Notes under the pieces: model-generated
Seen by the model: the letters and a program-made list of their open reading frames with translations, nothing else
Told to the model about the DNA's origin: nothing
The model's database searches: none
In this document: positions 15,881-23,417 of the stretch, in pieces
Layout: every line of letters begins with the position of its first letter
Position numbering within the stretch: the first letter of the stretch is position 1
Assembly: GCA_017645905.1 (NCBI GenBank)
Contig: JAGCNO010000006.1
Location: 1-37,583 of the forward strand
Length of the DNA: 37,583 nucleotides
Source of the DNA: Prevotella sp.
Lineage (GTDB): Bacteria > Bacteroidota > Bacteroidia > Bacteroidales > Bacteroidaceae
Direction: 5' to 3'
Position numbers and translations under genes: made by a program

Positions 15881-17801
15881 GGAACCCTCCCATGGGCAGA
15901 CAGCTGACGGTGAGGGGTGCGGGGTGAGTGGTGAGGGGTGAGTGGCTGATAGCGATGTCGCTGGCTTCTTTGCCGTCGGTGAAGGATGTCATGGTGTGGC
16001 TCTTCTTGCCGAGGAAGCTGGTGTCCACGGTCATGTCGCACGTCTCATTGGTTCCGTTTAGTCCGGCCACATACCAGGTGCTGCCGCTGCGGCGGGCCAC
16101 GACGAACGATTTGCCGGGATAGCCACTGACGAAGCGGGTCTCGTCCCACACCACGGGCACCTGCTTCATGTGCTCGCGGGCCTCTTCGGGCAGCTGTCGG
16201 AAACCTTCAGGACGGTCGGCCCAGTGCTGCAATCCACTCTCGAAGGCCACGCTGAGTGCCAGCTCGTGGGTATAGGTGGTGCGGTGAGGATGCTGCGAGT
16301 TGGTGAAAGCCACGGGCGTATAGTCCATCGGTCCCACGACGTTGCGGGTGTAGGGCAGGAGACAGTTGATGCGTGCTCCGTTATCGGTCATATAAGGCGC
16401 ATTGTTATACTGCTCGGCACCAAAGACGGCCTCCTGCGACATGAGGTGGGGATAAGTGTGACTCCAGCCACGGGGCACGGTGCAGCCGTGGAAGTTGACC
16501 ATCATGTTGAACTTCGCGGCGTCTTCAAGGATGTCGAGGTAGTAGTTCACGATGTTCTGCTTGTCGCTCTCGAAGAAGTCGACCTTTACGCCGACGATGC
16601 CAAGTCCCTTCAGCCAGGTGAACTCTGCCACGCGGTTCTCGTGAGTGAGCATACGGTCAAGCGGCGTGGCACGGACCCAGGTGTGGTCGCCTCCGGAATT
16701 ATACCATATCCAGGGCTTCACGCCTTTGGAGAGGGCGTAGGCCACGGCATCCTCCAGCTTGCCGCCGTTGGTCATGGCGTCCCACTCCCAGTCGAAGAGT
16801 ACGTATTCCCAACCCATCTCTGCGGCCAGGTCGACGTAGGCGCAGCAGGTCTTGAAGTCCCTCGTACCGTGGTTGTAGGCCCAATAGACCCAAGCGGCGC
16901 GTCCGGGCTTTACCCAGGTGTCCGGGGATTGCAAATCCCCTTGAACAGTTGGGGTGGAGGGGTCGCTCACGTCGTCGACGAGTGTCGACTCTACGATTTC
17001 CTTCAGTCCACCGGCGATGACTACACGCCAAGGCGATGCCCAGCTACCTGTCCATGAAGGGGTGACGCTGCCCTGCTCGCGGCCTTCCCAGGCGAAGGGG
17101 AAGCTCACCTTGTACTGGTTGGCATTGTCCGAGTTGTCGAGGTGGGTGGTGCAGTACATGCGGGTGGCGTTGGCCTCGGTGATGAGCATAAACGTGCCGT
17201 CAGGGTTCTCAAAGAGGGCAGGGTAGCCCCATGCGCCCGTCTGTCCGGCTTCGGCCTGATAGGGGAAGTCGCCCTCGTAGCTGGTGACGTACTTCTGCAG
17301 CCAGCGGTGGCTCCCTTGTGGTATGGTGTAGGTGGTCAGCTCGTTGGTGAACGTCCGTTCTGTCGGGGATTGCAAATCCCCGGTAACAGACGGGACGGCG
17401 GCAGCCAGCAGGTAGCGGAAGGCCATGCCGTCGTTCATCAGGCGCAGCTCCACGTCCATCTGCTCGCCCTTGGCGTTCTGAAGGGTCACTGTGGACTGGC
17501 GGCAGGGCTTTTTCACTACGCGCTGCTTGCCGTGAATGTTGGTGTACTGCGTGGTGAGCTTTTTAGCCTTTGTCTGTCCCGCCACGGTGAGTGCTCCGCT
17601 GAAGTCCTCGGTGTTCGTGCTGAGTCCTATCTGTACGCGAGTCAGCTCTTGACCCATTTTATTTTCCATCACGAGAAACGTCTTGTCCGACGTCTGCTCT
17701 ACTCGTGCCGACAGCTGTCCGTCAGGGCTTGTTATACGTTTCGTAGCCCCCATCGACATCAGCGGCAGGAGAATAAACAACAGGAATGACAGTCTTTTCA
17801 T
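15861..17801 (-). CDS. GH97 glycoside hydrolase (probable retaining type)
   Basis: A 646-residue secreted enzyme. A signal peptide MKRLSFLLFILLPLMSMGA is followed by the N-terminal GH97 beta-sandwich (ITSPDGQLSARVEQ) and the (beta/alpha)8 domain with VKPGRAAWVYWAYNHG (297-312), YVLFDWEWD and GIVGVKVDFFESDKQ. Asp408 in KVDFF sits where retaining GH97 alpha-galactosidases have their nucleophile, so alpha-galactosidase activity is more likely than SusB-type inverting alpha-glucosidase. Three low-complexity inserts stand out: GDLQSP at about 141-146 and again at 288-293, each from a REP-like palindrome, and SHSPLTTHPAPLT at about 621-633 from a C-rich heptamer repeat. All keep the frame. The upstream leader carries 22-bp cluster C. 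Confidence 0.92.
   Translation of the reverse strand: MKRLSFLLFILLPLMSMGATKRITSPDGQLSARVEQTSDKTFLVMENKMGQELTRVQIGLSTNTEDFSGALTVAGQTKAKKLTTQYTNIHGKQRVVKKPCRQSTVTLQNAKGEQMDVELRLMNDGMAFRYLLAAAVPSVTGDLQSPTERTFTNELTTYTIPQGSHRWLQKYVTSYEGDFPYQAEAGQTGAWGYPALFENPDGTFMLITEANATRMYCTTHLDNSDNANQYKVSFPFAWEGREQGSVTPSWTGSWASPWRVVIAGGLKEIVESTLVDDVSDPSTPTVQGDLQSPDTWVKPGRAAWVYWAYNHGTRDFKTCCAYVDLAAEMGWEYVLFDWEWDAMTNGGKLEDAVAYALSKGVKPWIWYNSGGDHTWVRATPLDRMLTHENRVAEFTWLKGLGIVGVKVDFFESDKQNIVNYYLDILEDAAKFNMMVNFHGCTVPRGWSHTYPHLMSQEAVFGAEQYNNAPYMTDNGARINCLLPYTRNVVGPMDYTPVAFTNSQHPHRTTYTHELALSVAFESGLQHWADRPEGFRQLPEEAREHMKQVPVVWDETRFVSGYPGKSFVVARRSGSTWYVAGLNGTNETCDMTVDTSFLGKKSHTMTSFTDGKEASDIAISHSPLTTHPAPLTVSCLPMGGFLMVIKN
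15903..15945. repeat. C-rich heptamer repeat inside GH97
   Basis: Units like TCACCCC on the minus strand, in frame near the GH97 C-terminus, giving SHSPLTTHPAPLT. Same family as the stretches in proA and glnA. Confidence 0.75.
16923..16955. repeat. REP-like palindrome, copy 2 (inside GH97, diverged)
   Basis: CGGGGATT, loop GCA, AATCCCCT, spacer TGAACA, then GTTGGGGT in place of GACGGGAC. One stem pair and the box have drifted. It encodes QGDLQSP on the minus strand. Confidence 0.7.
17364..17396. repeat. REP-like palindrome, copy 3 (inside GH97)
   Basis: CGGGGATT (17364-17371), GCA, AATCCCCG (17375-17382), spacer GTAACA, GACGGGAC (17389-17396). It is in frame in GH97, encoding TGDLQSP on the minus strand. 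Stem and box match the copy in the phosphopantetheinyl transferase gene. Confidence 0.85.
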
Positions 17802-17841
17802 TTATGGCGTGTTTATCTGGTTTATATACCCGTTTGAAGGA

Positions 17842-17869
17842 CGGAATTAGACAAGCGAGATTCCCTACT
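17842..17869. repeat. 28-bp flank repeat, copy 2
   Basis: Matches 1278-1305 at 27 of 28 positions and directly abuts the closing unit of cluster C. It occupies the GH97 5' leader. Confidence 0.85.
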
Positions 17870-17871
17870 GA

Positions 17872-17954
17872 GAAAAAGCCGTTCTTTCGACTCGAAAAAG
17901 CCGTTCTTTCGATTTGAATAAGCCGTTCTTTCGATGGGAAAAAGCCGTTCTTTC
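17872..17954 (-). repeat. 22-bp repeat cluster C
   Basis: Minus-strand units in order: T-type with CCATC, A-type with AAATC, T-type with GAGTC, then the closing core followed by TCAGTAGGG. The bases TGGA precede the first unit. It lies after the ECF-fusion terminator and before GH97, on the same strand as both. Confidence 0.95.
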
Positions 17955-18002
17955 TCCAGGCCTGCATTTTCCGTTTGTCGGATAATCGGCGACAAAGTTA
18001 AA

Positions 18003-18041
18003 TAAAAAAGCCGAAAGCGCAAAACTTTCGGCTGTTTTTTT
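18003..18041. terminator. Terminator after the ECF-fusion gene
   Basis: AGCCGAAAG (18009-18017) / CTTTCGGCT (18025-18033), a perfect 9-bp stem with A- and T-runs on both sides, five bases past the gene's stop codon. Confidence 0.9.
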
Positions 18042-18045
18042 GAGA

Positions 18046-19584
18046 TTAGAAAGTGATTCGCAGTCCAAGGGGTAGATTGAAATCAAGGGGATGCTCCGTC
18101 CTCCATGTCTTCACGTTGTCCTTGCTGCCGTTGAAGTGATAGTGCAGTCCCGGCTCTGCGAAGACACCCACGTGGGGTGTCAGGTCGTATTGCAGGCCGA
18201 GCCCTAAGCCCGTTGACCATTGTACTGTCGGGTGGAGACGTTCTGTGGCAGGCTCGTATGACTGGCTGTCGATGATATATACGCTCTCGAGGGTGGAGCG
18301 CAGGGGCAGGCTGACAGCGGTTGAAAGCGAGAGGTAGGTGCTGAAGCGGCGGCCCAGCGGACAGTGCCACGAGAGGCTGACGGGCAGGCCGACGTACTGC
18401 ACCACCTGGTGCTGCGACAGCGTGACGTAGGTGTTGCCCGACAGTATGTCGCTGGTCATTCGCTGGTAGTTCAATCCAGCACCCAACATCCAATGCCCGT
18501 CACCCAACCTGCGGTTCAGCATGAGGGCGACGGTGAGCGGACGGTGGTGATGGGCCACGGAGTCGTAAACCACAGGGTTCGTCTCGGCGTCGGCGTAAGG
18601 CAGCCGCATGTCCCGGCTATTGCCCATCCCGCTATAGGTCACGGCGAGCAGCCAGCCGTTGCCGTCGCTCCTCCTCATAGGGATATGTTTTTGAAGTTGT
18701 CTGCCGCTGCCGTTCCTCCTCGTAGGAACATATTCTTGTATTTGTCCGCAGGTGTCAGCAGGAACACTTGTCGATTGGCGCTCACCTTCAGACGATTGCT
18801 GCTCACCCTCGGTCGATTGCTGTTTACCCTCGGACAATTGGCGCTCACCATCGTCATGTGTCTGTCTGCAAATGTCGGTTGGTGGCGGACATACACAAGA
18901 ATCTGTTCCTGCAAGTGTTGGTTTATTGCTGCTGCTGTTACTGTGGCCCTCTGCGATAGTAGCCGTCATTTCCCCTTTTCTTCCTACAGAGCCGTGCCAA
19001 TACCAGACACCCACCGGCAGCGCCACGGCCAGCAGCAACAGCGCCATTGGGCGCAGCCATCGGCGCAGCAGGGCCTTGGCATGGAAGAGCTGTGAGGCCG
19101 AGCTGTGGGGGTCGATGTGCAGCAGGGCAGCAATCTCCTGGTGCGTCATGTCTTCCAGCACGAAGAGCCGGAACACACGGCGGTAGCCCTCGGGCAGGGC
19201 ATCGACAGCGGCGAGAATCTCCTGCATGCCGAGCGACGCTTCCGCAGGGTTTCCCACGGCGAGGGACTGCTGGGCCGTAGCGACACTGGCCGACAAGGGC
19301 TCCTGGCGACGCTGTCTCTGTCGGCGCAGGTAGAGCAACGACACGCGGCGCGTCAGCATCGTCATCCACGCCTCAGCACGGGCGGTGTCCTTCAGCTGGC
19401 CTATCTGAAGGAAGATGAGCAGGAAGGCATCGTGCAGCAGGTCGTCGGCCACGTCCTCATTGTGTACATAGCCCAGGCAGACGGTGCGCAGCGGCTGGCG
19501 CATGGCGGTGTAGAGCAGGGCGAAGGCCTCACGGTCGCCCTGCTGACAACGTTCTGCTATTTGCTGCAACTGTTTCTTGCCCAC
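18046..19584 (-). CDS. ECF sigma factor fused to a membrane segment and a beta-rich outer-membrane-like domain
   Basis: A 512-residue single frame. Residues 1-178 are an ECF-type sigma-70 factor: region 2 (about 20-90, with HNEDVADDLLHDAFLLIF) and region 4 (about 120-175, ALPEGYRRVFRLFVLEDMTH then QEIAALL). A hydrophobic segment follows directly (MALLLLAVALPVGVWYW, 180-196). Next is a repetitive linker (about 205-310) with four heptads like QSTEGEQ, several Cys residues and two 15-residue repeats like QIQEYVPTRR. Residues 311-512 alternate like a small beta-barrel and end in LPLGLRITF, an aromatic C-terminus typical of such domains. The start is GTG at 19584, preceded by AGGAAA, because region 2 needs the full N-terminus. 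It lies 10 bases after the secreted-protein gene. Bacteroidota usually encode such sigma and barrel parts separately. Confidence 0.85.
   Translation of the reverse strand: MGKKQLQQIAERCQQGDREAFALLYTAMRQPLRTVCLGYVHNEDVADDLLHDAFLLIFLQIGQLKDTARAEAWMTMLTRRVSLLYLRRQRQRRQEPLSASVATAQQSLAVGNPAEASLGMQEILAAVDALPEGYRRVFRLFVLEDMTHQEIAALLHIDPHSSASQLFHAKALLRRWLRPMALLLLAVALPVGVWYWHGSVGRKGEMTATIAEGHSNSSSNKPTLAGTDSCVCPPPTDICRQTHDDGERQLSEGKQQSTEGEQQSSEGERQSTSVPADTCGQIQEYVPTRRNGSGRQLQKHIPMRRSDGNGWLLAVTYSGMGNSRDMRLPYADAETNPVVYDSVAHHHRPLTVALMLNRRLGDGHWMLGAGLNYQRMTSDILSGNTYVTLSQHQVVQYVGLPVSLSWHCPLGRRFSTYLSLSTAVSLPLRSTLESVYIIDSQSYEPATERLHPTVQWSTGLGLGLQYDLTPHVGVFAEPGLHYHFNGSKDNVKTWRTEHPLDFNLPLGLRITF
18676..18765. 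repeat. 45-bp tandem pair in the ECF-fusion linker
   Basis: Two imperfect 45-bp copies (starting at 18676 and 18721) encode QLQKHIPMRRSDGNG and QIQEYVPTRRNGSGR. Confidence 0.7.
18725..18909. repeat. Inverted repeat bracketing the heptad linker
   Basis: The 25-base arms at 18725-18749 and 18885-18909 pair at about 21 of 25 positions. Between them lie about three 21-bp tandem repeats (roughly 18777-18845) encoding the heptads QLSEGKQ, QSTEGEQ, QSSEGER. Confidence 0.65.
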
Positions 19585-19594
19585 TTTCCTGTGT

Positions 19595-21367
19595 TTATTT
19601 CACAACGACCTTGCGGCCGCCGGTGATGTAAATCCCTTTGTGTAATCGGCAATTGACAGTTGATGATTGACGATTTACAATTCTGCGCCCCTGCAGGTCG
19701 CTGACGCCATTATTTCCCCATCGTGAATCGGTAAACTGAAGATTGTCATGCTGCACGTCGTCAATTGCCGTGGCGTCGCCGGGCTTCCCCTTGTCTCCCC
19801 AGACGTACCTGGAGATGTCCAGATGGCTGTGGCTCTTTCCGTCGGCGGCATACAGACAGGCACGAAACGGGGCAATCACGTCGTCGGCATCGCCTTGGCG
19901 GAAAGTGTAGTCGGCAGGTGAGTAGACGTAATATTCAGGCGAGAGGCGCAGTCCTACGGTGGTTCCCACGAAGTCGATGCTCCCACCACGCACGATGGCA
20001 TTGCCCGTAATGGGCACGCTGGTGTTCTCGCCTGTGAACAGCAGCCTGGAGCCGACATAGACCCCAAGGATATAGGGTTTGTAGGCTTCCATCTGCGACA
20101 GCGAGCTCAGTTCTGCTACGTTGAGCGTGTCTGCCTCGTAGCCATAGTAGCGTAGCACCTTCAGCATGTTGGCATGGAGCGCCTCTGTCTGGCCGTTCAC
20201 ATCGTAGAGGTTGATGTGGGTGGGCCGGAAGGGCAGGACGATGGTCTCTGAATATCCTCGTCCGCGAGCCTCATCGATGGGATTGTCGTAGGAGGGCGTC
20301 ATCAGGTAGCTGACGAGCTGTGCACGGAAGGCCAGCGGACAGTAGTAGTCATGGCCCTCGGTCAGGCTGATGGTCTCGGCCTGTAGTCCGCGCACCAGGT
20401 TGAGGCTCTCGTCCAGACCCTGCGGAACGTCGCCTGACGGGTCGAGATAATAGAGGCAGTTGGGGTTGGCCTGAGAGACATCGATGGGCTGTGATGGCCA
20501 ATCGCCTTCAGCAGAAGAAAGGCTGCGCAGGTCCACGGCGACGGCGTCGGCGGGCACCACCCGATGGCCTTCGCCTGACAGGGGCAGCGGGAGCACCTGA
20601 CCCTTGGCCGTCCAGTAAGTGTTGGTGCCGGTGTGGGTGGTAAAGCAGAGTGAGTCGATGGCCTCCAGACCGTAGGGCATGCCATATCCAGCCTTCAGCG
20701 CATAGCGGGCACCGTCGCGGAACACGGCATCGTAGGCGAAGGTCGTCTCCACGCTGCCGTAGGGTTGCAGCATGTTGGCGGCATGCTTGGTGAACAGCCG
20801 CTCGCCGCTGTCGCTGTCCTCCACCCAGACCACGATGCCGTCGTCAGCGCCCTTGCCGCCACGGGCACCATAGTAGAGTCCGTCGTGATTCACCACACGT
20901 GCCAAGCCCTTGATGCGGCTGCCGTAGAGCACCGCCTCGTCGCTCAGCATTTCGAGCGAGAACGACGCCTTCATGTCGAGCTTGCGCAGGGGCTGGATAG
21001 TGACATCGCAGGTAGCAGCAGATTTCTGACCGTCGGCATCGGTGGCCAGGCGCAGCTGCAGCTTGCCCTCGGGAAGGACGGTGTGTAGAATCAGCTGGCG
21101 TGAACTGCGACTCTTGATAGTGATGAGGGTGTCCAGACAAGGAGTGAGGCTGTCATCGGCCTTGTTGACGGCCATCAGCCAGAGACGGCCTTCGAAATCC
21201 TCAGCCGCGTTGTTGCGCAGGCTGACGTCTACTTGATGTGTAAGCTGTGCCAGCCGAGGGCCGTATACCACCATGGAGTCTGTCCTGAGCGCACTGGCGT
21301 CACCCGAGGCAGCGCTTGCTGTCATCGTGAACAGCAGGGCGAAGAGGGAAAGAGTCAGTTTATTCAT
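19595..21367 (-). CDS. Large secreted protein with Por-type C-terminal tail, function unknown
   Basis: A 590-residue protein with signal peptide MNKLTLSLFALLFTMTASAA, chosen from the ATG at 21367; a TTG three codons upstream is less likely. The body is beta-rich with Ig-like stretches (VDVSLRNNAAEDFEGRLWLM, LILHTVLPEGKLQLRL) and a later part with leucine-rich-repeat-like YDVNGQTEALHANMLKVLRY and VGTTVGLRLSPEYYVYSPAD. It ends DLQGRRIVNRQSSTVNCRLH then KGIYITGGRKVVVK, the short secretion-tail type also found on the big GH29. I do not recognise the family. The tail's linker is encoded by an A/T heptamer repeat. It lies between the C13 peptidase gene (66 bases) and the ECF-fusion gene (10 bases). 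Confidence 0.8.
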   Translation of the reverse strand: MNKLTLSLFALLFTMTASAASGDASALRTDSMVVYGPRLAQLTHQVDVSLRNNAAEDFEGRLWLMAVNKADDSLTPCLDTLITIKSRSSRQLILHTVLPEGKLQLRLATDADGQKSAATCDVTIQPLRKLDMKASFSLEMLSDEAVLYGSRIKGLARVVNHDGLYYGARGGKGADDGIVVWVEDSDSGERLFTKHAANMLQPYGSVETTFAYDAVFRDGARYALKAGYGMPYGLEAIDSLCFTTHTGTNTYWTAKGQVLPLPLSGEGHRVVPADAVAVDLRSLSSAEGDWPSQPIDVSQANPNCLYYLDPSGDVPQGLDESLNLVRGLQAETISLTEGHDYYCPLAFRAQLVSYLMTPSYDNPIDEARGRGYSETIVLPFRPTHINLYDVNGQTEALHANMLKVLRYYGYEADTLNVAELSSLSQMEAYKPYILGVYVGSRLLFTGENTSVPITGNAIVRGGSIDFVGTTVGLRLSPEYYVYSPADYTFRQGDADDVIAPFRACLYAADGKSHSHLDISRYVWGDKGKPGDATAIDDVQHDNLQFTDSRWGNNGVSDLQGRRIVNRQSSTVNCRLHKGIYITGGRKVVVK

Positions 21368-21433
21368 ACTATTCAAGTTTATGTAGTTGTAATTACCACA
21401 GATTTTGAGCCGTCCTAACCTTGAGGCCTCTTT

Positions 21434-22360
21434 TTACCTCTTTCGACCTTGCAGGTCGTAGACTTGAGAGGTGGCAGTTGAGAAGGGCTCAGCAGGGGGT
21501 GCTTCGATGCCATTGTCTATCCCCTCTCTGCCGAACGACCACTGTCTGGCTATTGCGGCAGGATAGGCGGTGAGGCTGGGTGTCTCAGGTCGTCGGTCGT
21601 GCTGGCGGGCATAGTAGTAGGCCTCCTGCATGGTGACGCAGCCGTCGCCGTCGGTATCAGAGTGGACGGGCAGCCCCTGCTCGTCGTGCTGTGCGACGGC
21701 GCAGGTCCAGTGGTAGACGAACTCATCGTAGGGACGGTCCTTGCACGACCAAGACAGCTGGCTGGCGGCACAGGCGGCGGTGATGATGTGCCCCTGTAGG
21801 GAATTTAGCTTGTCTAATTCCTCGACAAATGCTCCGGCATAGCACTGCCCCAGCAGGATGTTCATCGTGGCAGGGCGGCACTGGCCCATCAACTCAGCCA
21901 GCTGGCCGGGGTTCATGGTCTCGCCGTCCCACAGCCAAAGGTGGACGCAGCCGTCGGCATCGCGCTCGCCGTGGTCGGTGATGAAGACAAAGAGATGGTC
22001 GCAGGACGTTAGTGAGATTGACAGCTTGTTGAAGGTGTCGTCGAGGTTCTGTCGGGTGGCAGCAAACATAAGGTCGGGCTCGCCGTCGCCGTCAAGGTCG
22101 GTGGGCGACGAGGCAAAGCCCTTGGCACCATCGCGCAGCATGTCGTTGGCAGGATTGTCGCCGTCGGCCATCAGCAGCGTTATATGCTCCTTGGGAAGGT
22201 GGTAGTCCTGCCGCAACGTGCGGTAGAGGAAGGCGCAGTCGTTCCAGTAGCGTTCGTGGTTGTACATCTTGTTGCGCCCGCCGCTAATGATGACGGCGTA
22301 GGTCTCGCCTGCACACCCAAGCGTCCAGCCGAGAAGAGCCAATAAGAGAAGATGTCGCAT
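21434..22360 (-). CDS. C13-family (legumain/caspase-like) cysteine peptidase, secreted
   Basis: A 308-residue protein starting MRHLLLLALLGWTLGCAGET; the signal is either lipoprotein-like (Cys16) or a normal cleavage after CAG. The catalytic pair is visible: HLFVFITDHG (H130) and NILLGQCYAGAF (C173), in the caspase-hemoglobinase fold order, so an Asn- or Asp-directed endopeptidase is expected. DLDGDGEPD (88-96) and DTDGDGCVTMQEA later look like EF-hand or dockerin-type calcium loops. The C-terminus stops at SQVYDLQGRKR, which is only the first half of the DLQGR...GIYI tail, so the tail is truncated. I used the ATG at 22360; the longer frame precedes the signal peptide. First gene of the apparent unit with the secreted protein and the ECF fusion. 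Confidence 0.85.
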   Translation of the reverse strand: MRHLLLLALLGWTLGCAGETYAVIISGGRNKMYNHERYWNDCAFLYRTLRQDYHLPKEHITLLMADGDNPANDMLRDGAKGFASSPTDLDGDGEPDLMFAATRQNLDDTFNKLSISLTSCDHLFVFITDHGERDADGCVHLWLWDGETMNPGQLAELMGQCRPATMNILLGQCYAGAFVEELDKLNSLQGHIITAACAASQLSWSCKDRPYDEFVYHWTCAVAQHDEQGLPVHSDTDGDGCVTMQEAYYYARQHDRRPETPSLTAYPAAIARQWSFGREGIDNGIEAPPAEPFSTATSQVYDLQGRKR

Positions 22361-22475
22361 GGTATTCACAGTGTAAAGGTACAAAGAATGGCCAAAAGAC
22401 TGCATGGGTACCCTACTTTTTATCACAATTTAACAGACAGGGTTAAAGATTGTTTGCCCGAGCAGTATTCTGGCC

Positions 22476-23156
22476 GTGAAAAGCATCATAAGCAATATGC
22501 AGACAGAACAGAAAGTTGTCGATGTCGCCGTGCTCATCATCTTCTCCACCCGCACGGAAATGCTCCGCAGCACCTTCGAGGCCGTCAGGAAGGCGCGGCC
22601 CGCTCATCTCTTATTATATCAGACCGGTCCTCACGCCTCTGCCTACGATGCCGTTCGGCGGGCCTTCTCCCTCTACGACAAATGTATTGTCCTCGAGGAG
22701 GACAGCCTGCCCTCGCCCTCGTTCATCCCCTTCTGCAAGGAACTGCTCGACCGTTACGAAAACGACTTGCGCGTCGGCATGATAGCGGGCTTCAATCCCG
22801 AGGGGCGGACAGAATCGCCCTATGAATATCTGTTCACCAGGATGATTCCCCGCTATGGCTGGGCTTCGTGGCGGCGCGTGATAGACGGCTGGGACAGCAC
22901 CTACTCCGTGGTTGACGACGAATATAACATGCACCAACTGGAGGCCTTGAGCCGGCGTGTGAAGGGATGGGAGAAGATGCCGGACCTGATGCGCCGCCAC
23001 AAACGCCAGGGCCAGCCTGTCTGCGAGACGGTGATGTGGTCGTACCTCGCGCTCCAATCCTGCCTCACCATCGTACCCACACGCAACATGCTTCAGGACA
23101 GGGGAACGCCCGTCTACGACGTGATTTTTCCCCTACGCCATCCCCTGTCTCCATGA
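22476..23156 (+). CDS. Shortened glycosyltransferase-like protein
   Basis: About 219-226 residues. It resembles Bacteroidales nucleotide-diphospho-sugar transferases sometimes named hemolysin HlpA-like: LIIFSTRTEMLRSTFEAVRKARP, YDKCIVLEEDSLPSPSFIPF, FCKELLDRYENDLRVGMIAG, YGWASWRRVIDGWDSTYSVV, and ALQSCLTIVPTRN near the end. Compared with my memory of the roughly 300-residue family, the stretch between the first strand (LLLYQTGPHASAYDAVRRAF) and LEEDSLPSPSF is much shortened and the C-terminus is brief, so it may be a compact variant or a decaying copy. The start is GTG at 22476 or ATG at 22497; neither has a clear ribosome site. It is isolated on the plus strand among minus-strand genes. Confidence 0.65.
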   Translation: MKSIISNMQTEQKVVDVAVLIIFSTRTEMLRSTFEAVRKARPAHLLLYQTGPHASAYDAVRRAFSLYDKCIVLEEDSLPSPSFIPFCKELLDRYENDLRVGMIAGFNPEGRTESPYEYLFTRMIPRYGWASWRRVIDGWDSTYSVVDDEYNMHQLEALSRRVKGWEKMPDLMRRHKRQGQPVCETVMWSYLALQSCLTIVPTRNMLQDRGTPVYDVIFPLRHPLSP

Positions 23157-23165
23157 CCCTTCAGA

Positions 23166-23270
23166 GAATAAGCCGTTCTTTCCATTCGAAAAAGCCGTTC
23201 TTTCGATTTGAATAAGCCGTTCTTTCGATGGGAAAAAGCCGTTCTTTCGATTTGAATAAACCGTTCTTGC
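23166..23270 (-). repeat. 22-bp repeat cluster D
   Basis: Minus-strand units in order: a degenerate A-type with AAATC, T-type with CCATC, A-type with AAATC, T-type with GAATG, then an A-type closing core followed by TCTGAAGGG. A remnant (TTATTCAAATCGAAAG) remains at 23310-23325. It lies between convergent genes, past the GH29 terminator in the GH29 direction. Confidence 0.95.
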
Positions 23271-23360
23271 TCCATTTCATTACGCAAGCGTCTCCTTCGT
23301 CGCCGAGCGCTTTCGATTTGAATAATGACCTTTTTGGTTTTATTCCTTATTGTATGTACA

Positions 23361-23394
23361 AAAGAGGGTGTGCCAATTATGACACGCCCTCTTT
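23361..23394. terminator. Terminator between the convergent glycosyltransferase and GH29 genes
   Basis: AAAGAGGGTGTG (23361-23372) pairs with CACGCCCTCTTT (23383-23394) apart from one T-G position. It lies 24 bases past the GH29 stop codon; the flanking T-runs are short. Confidence 0.75.
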
Positions 23395-23417
23395 AACTAT
23401 TTCTGGTTGGAATGGCC

